From a virus, in the IMG/VR virus record IMGVR_UViG_3300027971_000098, positions 1-39,701 of that record: DNA of 39,701 bases; one strand, 5' to 3'. Positions 12,999 through 20,074 of this stretch are shown here, piece by piece (the first letter of the stretch is position 1; each line of letters starts with the position of its first letter). Below the pieces are notes generated by a model, which was given only the letters and a program-made list of their open reading frames with translations, ran no database searches and was not told where the DNA came from. Position numbers and translations under genes: made by a program.

Positions 12999-13201
12999 TG
13001 GAGTATAGTGTCGAGTTATATGAGGACCCGGACCAGTGGTCCTTCTGGGAGGTGATCGAATGGGGCAATCCAGATCTCCGAGCCCCTGGAGAGCGACCCA
13101 CGAAGACCGGCAAGGTTATTCATCGAGTCCGTGGTAATGACTGGGCTGCTGAAATGGCAGCACGTGAATGGCTGCACAATCACAAAAAGGAAAAACAATG
13201 A
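12995..13201 (+). CDS. Small hypothetical protein
   Basis: 68 aa. Double start ATGATG (12995/12998) after GGAGGG; the second has better spacing. MEYSVELYEDPDQWSFWEVI begins a Trp-rich N-terminal half; the rest contains a GRP-like turn and a basic C-terminus (EWLHNHKKEKQ). The alternation resembles a small beta-alpha fold. ATGA-type overlaps on both sides. No family recognised. Confidence 0.68.
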   Translation: MMEYSVELYEDPDQWSFWEVIEWGNPDLRAPGERPTKTGKVIHRVRGNDWAAEMAAREWLHNHKKEKQ

Positions 13202-13272
13202 ATCCAGATAAGGTCGTAGCAGCAGCAATGTACTTTGTGGCCGGCTTCTTGCTTGCATACCTCGTACTATGA
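13198..13272 (+). CDS. 24-residue membrane peptide
   Basis: 24 aa (MNPDKVVAAAMYFVAGFLLA start), ATG 13198 with AAAAAGGAAAAAC before it and overlapping the previous stop. Four polar residues, then one transmembrane helix to the end. Overlaps the next ORF by 4 nt. Evidence is coupling and hydrophobicity only. Confidence 0.5.
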   Translation: MNPDKVVAAAMYFVAGFLLAYLVL

Positions 13273-13412
13273 TAGTCCTACAGTACATCGTAACACTAGT
13301 TTGTGCCTTCTTGGTACCGATGTTCGTACTACGAGGTGACTCCTACCATGCCGTCATCTTCTTCATCCTGGCCACATTCAACCTAGTCATGATACTGGAC
13401 CGCCGCACATGA
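13269..13412 (+). CDS. Two-span membrane microprotein
   Basis: 47 aa. Two hydrophobic segments, VLQYIVTLVCAFLVPMFVL and AVIFFILATFNLVMIL, separated by the short loop RGDSYH, ending DRRT. A hairpin in the inner membrane is likely. ATG 13269 overlaps the previous stop, and its own stop overlaps the lipoprotein start (both ATGA). Confidence 0.58.
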   Translation: MIVLQYIVTLVCAFLVPMFVLRGDSYHAVIFFILATFNLVMILDRRT

Positions 13413-13513
13413 GGCACTATTGTACACTAGTACTGATTTTAGGTCTAGCCGGTTGTGCCGCATGTGTTGTCCCGGATGGTCAGCCCTGCCGGGTGGTGGT
13501 GTACAGGTACTAG
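13409..13513 (+). CDS. Very short lipoprotein
   Basis: 34 aa. Signal peptide MRHYCTLVLILGLAGC with lipobox LAGC (Cys16), leaving a mature lipopeptide of about 19 residues (CAACVVPDGQPCRVVVYRY) with three Cys. Size is below usual Rz1-type o-spanins, and a spanin pair is encoded elsewhere (24948/25270), so this is more likely an envelope-modifying or exclusion lipopeptide (inference). It ends the coupled ladder begun at 12638. Confidence 0.6.
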   Translation: MRHYCTLVLILGLAGCAACVVPDGQPCRVVVYRY

Positions 13514-13517
13514 AAAC

Positions 13518-13539
13518 CCGGGAGTTAAATTCCGGTTTT
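13518..13539 (+). terminator. Weak intrinsic terminator
   Basis: Stem CCGGGA (13518-13523) / TTCCGG (13530-13535) with one G-T pair, six-base loop, then TTTT. It follows the lipoprotein stop by 4 nt and would close the 12638-13513 unit. Confidence 0.5.
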
Positions 13540-13665
13540 AGGATCACACATGGTACCTGGGATATACACGCAAAGTATATTTTTAAGAAACCCCAGTTCC
13601 TAGAAACTTCCCTGGTTCAAAACCAAAATCCCGGGGAAAATCGCGCGCGCAAAAATCAGGGGAAC

Positions 13666-13694
13666 TTGGTTTTTCGGTCCGAATACTATATACT
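13666..13694 (+). promoter_or_regulatory. Sigma70-type promoter (TTGGTT-N17-TATACT)
   Basis: -35 TTGGTT at 13666-13671, 17-nt spacer, -10 TATACT at 13689-13694, 25 nt before the ATG at 13719. The spacer begins TTTCGG, loosely like the other early promoters. Confidence 0.6.
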
Positions 13695-13718
13695 ATATCT
13701 CCTACATCGGGCTATAGA

Positions 13719-14441
13719 ATGGACCACTCCTTCATACAACGTGTTACAAAAGTAACCACTCCTAACTTCCAAGCTGCTGATTTTACATCCACCAAGTACA
13801 AGGGTGAGATTCAGCATATTATCAATACTCATTTCTTTCCTAAGTTTGATATTAACGACACTGTCAATGGTGTTGATATTAGCAAGCTTAATAGATGTAT
13901 TGATACATTGAGAAGTGAAGGGCTGGCTTACTTCACACCTATGTTTAAGTCTTACAATCTCAAAGGCATTGGTCCTGGTGAGGTCATGTTATACTTCTTG
14001 ATCGACAATGCATATCTTGGTGGCGGTAGTAGCAACGTGGATATGTTCGTTGGTTCAGAAGGTTATGAGATCAAGGCTGTGGATGTTAGTTCGGATGGCT
14101 ATGCCTACAACTTTAAGACCGGCGGGACTGTTCCTACATCTAACATCATAGAGAAGTTCTATGCTCTAGGACAGAAGTTTAAGATGACTATCTCAAGAAC
14201 AGAGATCAGCAAAGGGACTTTGGAGACCTTGCGGAGCAAGGATCAGGCCAGCTTTGATCGCATAGTTGATCAATATGTCGATGTGGCGTATAATGATTAC
14301 TTCAAGCTACACAAGTTTATCTTCATTAGAAACACCGGGAGCAAGATGGGCCGGGTTGAGTCGGTCAAGGAAGTGAAGAAGAGTGATGTCAAGCTAGAAA
14401 GAATCACGGCCGGGGTCATCAAGCCAAGAGTCAAGCTGTGA
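13719..14441 (+). CDS. Putative PD-(D/E)XK-type nuclease
   Basis: 240 aa. The middle has GIGPGEVMLYFL (E88), SSNVDMFVG (D108) and YEIKAVD (E117, K119), which fits an alpha-E / D / E-x-K active site of the PD-(D/E)XK nuclease fold. The LGGGSSNVD stretch is conserved-looking. This is motif-based inference; a structural or recombination-linked nuclease is possible. The 5' leader has no clear ribosome-binding site. A structured intergenic stretch and a late promoter follow. Confidence 0.6.
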   Translation: MDHSFIQRVTKVTTPNFQAADFTSTKYKGEIQHIINTHFFPKFDINDTVNGVDISKLNRCIDTLRSEGLAYFTPMFKSYNLKGIGPGEVMLYFLIDNAYLGGGSSNVDMFVGSEGYEIKAVDVSSDGYAYNFKTGGTVPTSNIIEKFYALGQKFKMTISRTEISKGTLETLRSKDQASFDRIVDQYVDVAYNDYFKLHKFIFIRNTGSKMGRVESVKEVKKSDVKLERITAGVIKPRVKL

Positions 14442-14480
14442 GATAGCACTAATCGGGCTAACTAAATAAACGAGCGGGCC

Positions 14481-14514
14481 GCCTCTGGCTTCGCCAGTAG
14501 ATTCAGCTGGAGGC
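14481..14514 (+). other. Branched stem-loop in the intergenic region before the virion genes
   Basis: Inner hairpin CTGGC-TTC-GCCAG (14485-14497) enclosed by GCCTC (14481-14485) / GAGGC (14510-14514). There is no T-run right after it, so a classical terminator is unlikely; RNA processing or mRNA end protection are possibilities. Confidence 0.45.
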
Positions 14515-14564
14515 AGTATACCAAATATAGTAGCAACAGCAAACTGGCTTGAGCAACTATAAGG

Positions 14565-14572
14565 TATAAATA
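14565..14572 (+). promoter_or_regulatory. T4-type late promoter TATAAATA within a palindrome
   Basis: Exact 8/8 match to the T4 late -10 consensus, 44 nt upstream of the first virion gene (ATG 14616). It is centred in the palindrome AAGGTAT-AA-ATACCTT (14561-14576). T4 late boxes are read by gp55-programmed RNA polymerase. Confidence 0.8.
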
Positions 14573-14615
14573 CCTTTACGGATAAGTCTACGGAAAACTC
14601 CGATAAGGGAAAAAT

Positions 14616-15635
14616 ATGCCATTAGATGATTTAACACAGTCTCTACCTGTGTCTGTAAAGAAGCCTACCAAAGGCTCCAGCAAGAAGAATGCTAAGGATA
14701 TTGTTATCAACCCTAAACTAAATGTTGATTTAGGGGAAGATAGCGAGCATCTAGAAGAAAAAGTTGTTACAGACAAGCACAGAAAAAAGGTAGCTCTGCT
14801 CAAAGACAAGCTACGCATTCGTCTTAAGAAATTGAAGGCGAGCAAGAATGTTCAAGAATCATTCACATACGACGACTTCAACAAGATAGCAGATCTTGTT
14901 GACACACCTTCTTTAACTGAAGGTGCAGAAGCCAAGTTGTTATTCAAGGCTATCACTTCAGGTATCCCGTTCAAGACTCTCGTCGAAGTGTTCGAACGTG
15001 GTGCTGCCGAACAAAAAGAAAACAAAACCTTCGAGCAAACTGCGTTTGAAAGAGTCAACTCTTTCATTAACGGCGGTAAGGCGTGGGAAATAGATAGCGA
15101 CCTTACAGAAGGTCTAAAGAATCCTAAAGACAATCCTTGCTGGAAAGGTTACAAGCCAGTAGGAACTAAGGAAAAGAACGGCAAGACAGTACCTAACTGC
15201 GTTCCAGAAGAAACAACAACACAAATTAATCGTGATTTCAAGGAAGCTTTTGAAAATCACGTAGATATTAATGAAATCTCTACTGAAACCAAGATGAGAT
15301 ATGTGGCTAAAGCCGCTTCATCTACAAACGAACCAAAATCAGACGAATCACATTCTGATTATGTAAATAGAGTAGGTAAGAGATTATCAGGAATTAAGAA
15401 AGCTCTTAGAAAAACTAATCCTTCTACTCGTTTTCAGAAGGAATCAGTGCAAATTCCTGATAAAATGACAAGAAAGCTTAAGAAAGTTACAGTACAACTA
15501 GATAAATCAGTAAAAACTCATCATAAACAGAGCAAACTACTGAAAAAACTAGTTTCTCAGGACTCCTCTGATGTAAAAGAGGAAAAAAACTGTGGTTGCG
15601 GGCAAACTCCTTGCATAACTTACGGGAAACAGTAA
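14616..15635 (+). CDS. Virion-associated protein with the CWKGY-x-P-x-G motif
   Basis: 339 aa. Lysine-rich, mostly helical and charged. The segment NPCWKGYKPVGTKEKNGKTV then PNCVPEE is a motif recurring in virion proteins of T4-like marine and freshwater phages (from memory). LTE-G sites occur twice (SLTEGAEA, DLTEGLKN), matching T4 prohead protease cleavage (L/I-x-E before G/A/S). The C-terminus CGCGQTPCITYGKQ is cysteine-rich. First gene behind the late promoter, so late expression and head assembly are likely. Confidence 0.72.
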   Translation: MPLDDLTQSLPVSVKKPTKGSSKKNAKDIVINPKLNVDLGEDSEHLEEKVVTDKHRKKVALLKDKLRIRLKKLKASKNVQESFTYDDFNKIADLVDTPSLTEGAEAKLLFKAITSGIPFKTLVEVFERGAAEQKENKTFEQTAFERVNSFINGGKAWEIDSDLTEGLKNPKDNPCWKGYKPVGTKEKNGKTVPNCVPEETTTQINRDFKEAFENHVDINEISTETKMRYVAKAASSTNEPKSDESHSDYVNRVGKRLSGIKKALRKTNPSTRFQKESVQIPDKMTRKLKKVTVQLDKSVKTHHKQSKLLKKLVSQDSSDVKEEKNCGCGQTPCITYGKQ

Positions 15636-15638
15636 AAA

Positions 15639-15827
15639 ATGGTCTCGTTTAAAGTCTTTCTAGAGAATTTTATGAACGGAAAGAATCCTCAAGACAAGGG
15701 GGATATGGCTAGACAAGGTCTTAAAGGAAAGTCTTTAACGCAACTAAGAAAAATAAGATCATCTAAATCAGCTTCACCAAGAGCAAAGCAACTAGCTCAT
15801 TGGTTTATTAACATGCACAAGAGATAA
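15639..15827 (+). CDS. Small basic probable internal head protein
   Basis: 62 aa. After an N-terminus like a capsid-targeting peptide (MVSFKVFLENFMNG), the sequence NPQDKGDMARQGLKGKSLTQ and ASPRAKQLAHWFINMHKR is strongly basic, suited to binding packaged DNA. This short K-x-P-Q-D-K-G-D pattern is recalled from other T4-like phages without a known function. It begins 3 nt after the previous stop. Confidence 0.7.
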   Translation: MVSFKVFLENFMNGKNPQDKGDMARQGLKGKSLTQLRKIRSSKSASPRAKQLAHWFINMHKR

Positions 15828-15828
15828 C

Positions 15829-16128
15829 ATGCTTTCATTTCTAGAATTCATACAATTAGAAGAATCAGCAGCATGGCAACGCAAGGAAGGTAAGAATCCT
15901 ACCGGCGGACTGAATGCAAAAGGGATTGCTTCATATCGTAGAGAGAACCCAGGTAGCAAATTATCTCTAGCTGTTACTACTAAGCCATCTGAGCTGAAGC
16001 ACGGAAGCAAGGCTTGGAAAAGACGTAAGTCGTTTTGTTCTCGTATGAGTGGTGTCAAGGGTCCTATGAAGGACGAGAAAGGCAGACCAACTCGCAAAGC
16101 TCTTGCTTTAAGAAAGTGGAATTGTTAA
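15829..16128 (+). CDS. DUF6321-like basic protein, probable internal head protein
   Basis: 99 aa. SAAWQRKEGKNPTGGLNAKG, then SRMSGVKGPMKDEKGRPTRK and a C-terminal ALRKWNC match a phage family I recall as DUF6321. Very basic. The N-terminus MLSFLEFIQLEE is followed by SAAW, giving L-E-E before S, a prohead-protease-type site at residues 12/13. This suggests targeting into the prohead and cleavage (inference). Confidence 0.75.
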   Translation: MLSFLEFIQLEESAAWQRKEGKNPTGGLNAKGIASYRRENPGSKLSLAVTTKPSELKHGSKAWKRRKSFCSRMSGVKGPMKDEKGRPTRKALALRKWNC

Positions 16129-16129
16129 G

Positions 16130-16543
16130 ATGAAGAATTTTAAAAACTTTTTATTTGAAAGTGCTACAGGCTGCCCTATAGCAACTCACGATTTAGCACT
16201 CAATCTTGAGAACAGACAGGTAGCTATAGACAAGTATGGATATGGTCCTATGAATCCTATGGAGCCTTCTGAAGACTTCTGGGCTGAAAAGGCTAAGATG
16301 TGGAAAGTAACTCCAGAATACGCAAAAACATCAAGATGTGGAAACTGCGCTGCATTTAATATTTCAGATCAAATGCGCAAATGTATTGAAGATGGAATAA
16401 AAGAAACACCTGACGGTGGGGTTATGGCAACCATAGAAAAAGCTGACTTAGGTTACTGTACTATATTACATTTTAAGTGTGCTGGTACAAGAACTTGTGA
16501 TGCATGGCTAACCGACGGGCCTCTAGATAACAAGGATCTATAA
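16130..16543 (+). CDS. Cysteine-rich probable virion protein
   Basis: 137 aa. After MKNFKNFLFE (cleavage-like LFE before SATG), the body has eight Cys, including RCGNCAAFN, a central C, GYCTILHFKCAGTRTCDAW. The CGNC...GYC...FKC...RTCDAW spacing is conserved-looking and could bind zinc or an iron-sulphur cluster; which one is not established. The protein pattern recurs in T4-like phages (from memory). ATG 16130 follows the upstream stop by 1 nt. Confidence 0.7.
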   Translation: MKNFKNFLFESATGCPIATHDLALNLENRQVAIDKYGYGPMNPMEPSEDFWAEKAKMWKVTPEYAKTSRCGNCAAFNISDQMRKCIEDGIKETPDGGVMATIEKADLGYCTILHFKCAGTRTCDAWLTDGPLDNKDL

Positions 16544-16989
16544 TGGAAGCATTAGTTAACTTAATGAACAAACTGCTAGCCGATACGTTCGCAGTTTATT
16601 TAAAATCACACTACTATCACTGGAATGTAGAGGGTAAAGATTTTCCTCAGTACCATGAGTTCTTAAATGAGCTTTATGAAGAGCTTTATGGCTCAGTAGA
16701 TGATATTGCAGAACATATCAGACAACTAGATGCTTATGCACCAGGCACTCTTGCTAGATTTAAAGAATTAACATCAGTTCAAGAAAATACTTCGATGCCA
16801 ATGCCAGCAAGAGATATGTTTGAAGATCTGTATACAGAACTTAATAGCTACTATATTAACTTGCTTCCTGTTTATAAGATGGCAGAATTGTTTAGTGAGC
16901 ATGGTTTATCTAACTTTATTCAAGATAGAATGGTTGCTATTAAGAAACACTTATGGATGATCAAGTCAATTCTTAAAGGTGCAGAATGA
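16543..16989 (+). CDS. dps: Dps-like ferritin with complete ferroxidase site
   Basis: 148 aa, near the usual Dps length. Signature HYYHWNVEGKDFPQYHEF with H26, H38, D53 and E57; the spacings 12, 15 and 4 equal those of the E. coli Dps ferroxidase residues. Four-helix bundle pattern throughout. Dps oxidises Fe(II) with peroxide and protects or binds DNA. It is unusual to find it inside the late virion cluster, between probable internal head proteins. No capsid-targeting N-terminus. TAATG and ATGA overlaps with its neighbours show it is in the same operon. Confidence 0.9.
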   Translation: MEALVNLMNKLLADTFAVYLKSHYYHWNVEGKDFPQYHEFLNELYEELYGSVDDIAEHIRQLDAYAPGTLARFKELTSVQENTSMPMPARDMFEDLYTELNSYYINLLPVYKMAELFSEHGLSNFIQDRMVAIKKHLWMIKSILKGAE

Positions 16990-17555
16990 ATCAATACTCT
17001 AGCTTAGAATCTATCATCAGAAAGGTTATGCTGGGTGAGGCTGTTAGAATCGAAAAGGATCCTGCAGATCAAGTGTCTGCTGGTACTTACACAACCAAAA
17101 ATTTTGAAATGTGCCCGCAAGCTCAAAAGCTATATTCAGATCTACCAAAGACTGTTAATCCGGATGATGCAGAGAAATCAGCTATTTTTCATGACGAGCT
17201 GTTTGGTTTAGAAAAAGAAGTGCTTGCTAGAAGCAGATCATCCACGGCTGACGTAGCTAGAGCTAAAGAACTAGCAGTCAAAATAAAACATATGGCTGAA
17301 AAGATGAATTTGGTTAGCCAACACTCTTATGTTGATACTCATGTATCAAATATAGAAAAGCATTTAGATACTGACAATACTAACACTGTCGATGCAAAAA
17401 CCTTTGATATTAATGCAGAAATGAGAAAAAGGTTTTCTAGTCCTCCTTACTATAATACCAAAGAAGTACAGGACTATGATATAGATAATACTAAATTTGC
17501 TATTAGTAGAAACTTAAAAGCTCAAAGAAAAATAAAAATTATAGACAACGACTAG
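16986..17555 (+). CDS. Probable virion/internal head protein
   Basis: 189 aa. No catalytic family is recognised. The N-terminus MNQYSSLESIIRKVMLGE is followed by AVRIE, giving L-G-E before A (residues 16-19), a T4 prohead-protease-type site. The rest is helical and charged with a polar linker rich in Asn/Asp (HLDTDNTNTVDAKTFDINAE). Coupled to dps by ATGA. Confidence 0.65.
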   Translation: MNQYSSLESIIRKVMLGEAVRIEKDPADQVSAGTYTTKNFEMCPQAQKLYSDLPKTVNPDDAEKSAIFHDELFGLEKEVLARSRSSTADVARAKELAVKIKHMAEKMNLVSQHSYVDTHVSNIEKHLDTDNTNTVDAKTFDINAEMRKRFSSPPYYNTKEVQDYDIDNTKFAISRNLKAQRKIKIIDND

Positions 17556-17564
17556 GAGACTTAA

Positions 17565-18959
17565 ATGTTATTCAACGGACCAAAATCACTTCTTGATTCT
17601 ATTAATAATATTATTAAAGAAGGAAGTGAACAATATGCACAAGAGCAAGCTGAGATGGATAAGCTTGTAGCAGAAAAAATGCTTTCACCAAAGCAAAAGA
17701 AGATTGCTAAGGTCGCCGGAGATCCAGATAAGATGGATGCTGCTGATTTTGCTGCTCTTCGTTCAGGTAAGAAGATGAATAGTGAAGGCTATAATGCCAA
17801 GAGAGAGCATGAGCTAAACATGGATGCAGCTCAAAGACATATGGATCGCAGAGCAGCTGAAGGCGAAGACATGACTGGTGCTAAAATTCATCCTAAGACA
17901 TATGAAATTATTATGCCTAAGAGTAATACTAAGAAAATGGCCAAAGAAGAAGTAGAGCAAGTTCAGGAAGGAGACCCTTCGTACTACAAAGGAAAGAGCA
18001 CCACTGGTAATGCTTTACCAGATCCAGGTTCTTTTGCAGACAGAAAGCGAACTGGCAATACTTTTTTGAAGGGATTCAAGTCCAATCCGCAGCCAATCAA
18101 GCCCTACGTAGCCCCTAAAAGCAAAAATGAAGAAGTTGAACAGGTTGATGAACTATCCAATGACACTTTAAAGTCATACCTTACAAAGGTTAAATCTAAG
18201 CAGGCCATGCGCCTTGTCCATGCCAATATGGGTGTTCCTGGAATGAGAAAAAAGTCTTTTACTGATTTAGAGAGAAGCGGTAAGAGCATGGATCTAGCGC
18301 GTCGTAAGATGACTAGTGAAGAAGTAGAGCAAGTAGGTGAGGCTAAGGATACCCCAGGAAACGGACGTGAGCATCAATGTGCTATTCATGTAAAGTCAGA
18401 GCAGTTTGGGGAAGGTAGAACTCTTACCACTCAACATGCTGAACCAGATGAAAGTGGAAATATTGCCTGGTACGATGTTATGTTTGATCATGGCATCGAG
18501 CGGGTAATGACAGAGGATATCGAAGTTCTAGTATCAGAAGCCCACACTCATAGTAAGAAAGCTATGAAGGAAGAAGTATCTGATATCGAAGAGGGTCGCG
18601 GTCGCCCACGTAAGAATCCAGAAGATCCAAAGTGGAAGAAGATGGAAACAAAGCCTGCTGCAAAGAGCCACGACGATGATGAAGAAGATCACGGACCAGC
18701 TAGACCAGGCTCACCACACCTAACTACAGAGCCAGACAAGCATATTGCAGTACAACTCAAGGTTGCAAAAGATATGCATGACGAAAAGGGTGGTGCTGAC
18801 GTTAAATTTGCTAATGGTAAGACCCACTTTGTTAAGCATGATGTAGCCGGCAAGCTTCTAGGCGCAATGGACAAGCTTAAGCCTGCCGACCGCGCCAAGG
18901 TGCACGATCATATTGCTCAATCTCATGAAAATCTAATGGCAGTGCACAAGGTGCTCTAA
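17565..18959 (+). CDS. Large charged probable prohead-core protein with EEVEQV repeats
   Basis: 464 aa. The motif EEVEQV-x-E occurs three times (VQE-G, VDE-L, VGE-A), plus EEVSDIEE-G and VSE-A. These are spaced along a low-complexity, Lys/Glu-rich chain. The N-terminus has IKE before G (residues 17-20). Several fit the prohead protease rule (I/L-x-E before A/G/S, with V as a possible variant), so it may be cut into peptides like T4 core proteins. The ELSNDTLKSYLTKVKSKQAM segment recurs in T4-like phages (from memory). Stop overlaps the next start (TAATG). Confidence 0.65.
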   Translation: MLFNGPKSLLDSINNIIKEGSEQYAQEQAEMDKLVAEKMLSPKQKKIAKVAGDPDKMDAADFAALRSGKKMNSEGYNAKREHELNMDAAQRHMDRRAAEGEDMTGAKIHPKTYEIIMPKSNTKKMAKEEVEQVQEGDPSYYKGKSTTGNALPDPGSFADRKRTGNTFLKGFKSNPQPIKPYVAPKSKNEEVEQVDELSNDTLKSYLTKVKSKQAMRLVHANMGVPGMRKKSFTDLERSGKSMDLARRKMTSEEVEQVGEAKDTPGNGREHQCAIHVKSEQFGEGRTLTTQHAEPDESGNIAWYDVMFDHGIERVMTEDIEVLVSEAHTHSKKAMKEEVSDIEEGRGRPRKNPEDPKWKKMETKPAAKSHDDDEEDHGPARPGSPHLTTEPDKHIAVQLKVAKDMHDEKGGADVKFANGKTHFVKHDVAGKLLGAMDKLKPADRAKVHDHIAQSHENLMAVHKVL

Positions 18960-19201
18960 TGGGACTGTCCGTTAATACTTTTATTATAGTAGGTAATGAA
19001 AAAGAATCTGTTACTTTACCTCCGCCGCCTCCACCGCCCCCGGTCGAGACGGTGGCTGATGTAAAGGCAAGAGCTGGTAAGAAAAAGACAAAGATGAATG
19101 TTGAAGACATTAAAGAACCTTCTGTAGTAATCGACGGAAAGGTTAAAAAGATAAGCAAGAAATCGGCCTATCTAATCGATATGTTAACTTTAGACGACTA
19201 A
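18959..19201 (+). CDS. Small protein with an eight-proline run
   Basis: 80 aa (MGLSVNTFIIVGNEKESVTL start). Residues 21-28 are eight consecutive prolines, followed by VETVADVKARAGKKKTKMNV and a basic region (VKKISKKSAYLIDML). Such runs stall ribosomes without EF-P and form extended rods. ATG 18959 overlaps the previous stop. No family recognised; a virion or assembly-linker role is inferred from location. Confidence 0.62.
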   Translation: MGLSVNTFIIVGNEKESVTLPPPPPPPPVETVADVKARAGKKKTKMNVEDIKEPSVVIDGKVKKISKKSAYLIDMLTLDD

Positions 19202-19207
19202 TAAATA
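19200..19207 (+). promoter_or_regulatory. Candidate T4-type late promoter (AATAAATA)
   Basis: 7 of 8 matches to TATAAATA, overlapping the stop of the polyproline gene and 28 nt before ATG 19235. No sigma70 -35 is apparent. Confidence 0.55.
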
Positions 19208-19234
19208 TTTTTATTTACAAACAGGAGAAGTATA

Positions 19235-20071
19235 ATGTCACAATGGGGAAAATCAGACGCTAGTTCAAATAGCGTTCTATGGGCTCCAACAAGCGTAAAG
19301 CTTGCGCCCAATACTACAAATAGAGACGCGCTTTATAGCAATACTACACCAGATGCTTTCATTCCTACCGAAACTGTTGGTATGTTTGCAGTTGATCCAA
19401 CAGAAGTAGCTGTAGCAGCCGGCAACGTTGCTCAAATTACTATCACGTTCGGTGGTTCAGGATATACTGGCAATACTACAGTATCATTCTCAGGGGGTGG
19501 TGGTTCATCAGCTACAGCTAACGCATTCGCCAATCTTTCTACTGGTAGAATTACAAGCGTTAATATTACCGCTGCTGGATCAGGTTATGTAACAAATCCA
19601 GTTGTTGCTATTACTGCTCCAACAGCTATAACATTTAATGCGCTATCAGCTGTTTCAAACACCAATGATACCATTGCACTTACGACTGCTAATAGCAAAT
19701 TTGTTGTTGGAGATAGACTTACATACACAGTAGCAGCTGGTAATACGGCTGTTGGTGGGCTAACAACAGGTACACAGTATTACGTTGTTGCAGCTAATAC
19801 AACAACTATTAAGCTCTCGAGCACCGCATCCGGTAGCGCAATCGATCTAACAGCTGGCGTTACTGAGACAGGTCATAGTCTCACAGGCGAAACTGCTACT
19901 GCTACTGCTGTGGTCGGTGGAGCTCAAAACAAGGGTGTTCAGCATGCCGGTTGGGTTCTACGTACGGTAGGAACTGGTGGTCGCGCTGGCCGTGTTCAAT
20001 ATGAAACCTTAGTTGCCATGGGTAGCATTTCTACTGATGGTAGTGATGATTCAATTCTTCCGGATGCTTAA
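19235..20071 (+). CDS. Abundant-type virion structural protein with a central Ig/glycine-rich insertion
   Basis: 278 aa. The ends MSQWGKSDASSNSVLWAPTS, then NTTNRDALYSNTTPDAF, and GWVLRTVGTGGRAGRVQYET, then LVAMGSIS resemble a virion structural protein of T4-like cyano- and freshwater phages (from memory). Between them about 150 residues look inserted: two GSGY-centred beta repeats (GGSGYTGNTTVSFSGGGGSS; AGSGYVTNPVVAI) and a threonine-rich stretch, typical of surface-exposed repeats. Preceded by ACAGGAGAAG and a late promoter box. Confidence 0.7.
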   Translation: MSQWGKSDASSNSVLWAPTSVKLAPNTTNRDALYSNTTPDAFIPTETVGMFAVDPTEVAVAAGNVAQITITFGGSGYTGNTTVSFSGGGGSSATANAFANLSTGRITSVNITAAGSGYVTNPVVAITAPTAITFNALSAVSNTNDTIALTTANSKFVVGDRLTYTVAAGNTAVGGLTTGTQYYVVAANTTTIKLSSTASGSAIDLTAGVTETGHSLTGETATATAVVGGAQNKGVQHAGWVLRTVGTGGRAGRVQYETLVAMGSISTDGSDDSILPDA

Positions 20072-20074
20072 TAA

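Noticed and set aside
13420-13755. Plus-strand frame of 111 codons
   Set aside because: Overlaps the lipoprotein, the terminator at 13518 and the promoter at 13666; no ribosome-binding site or protein-like composition.
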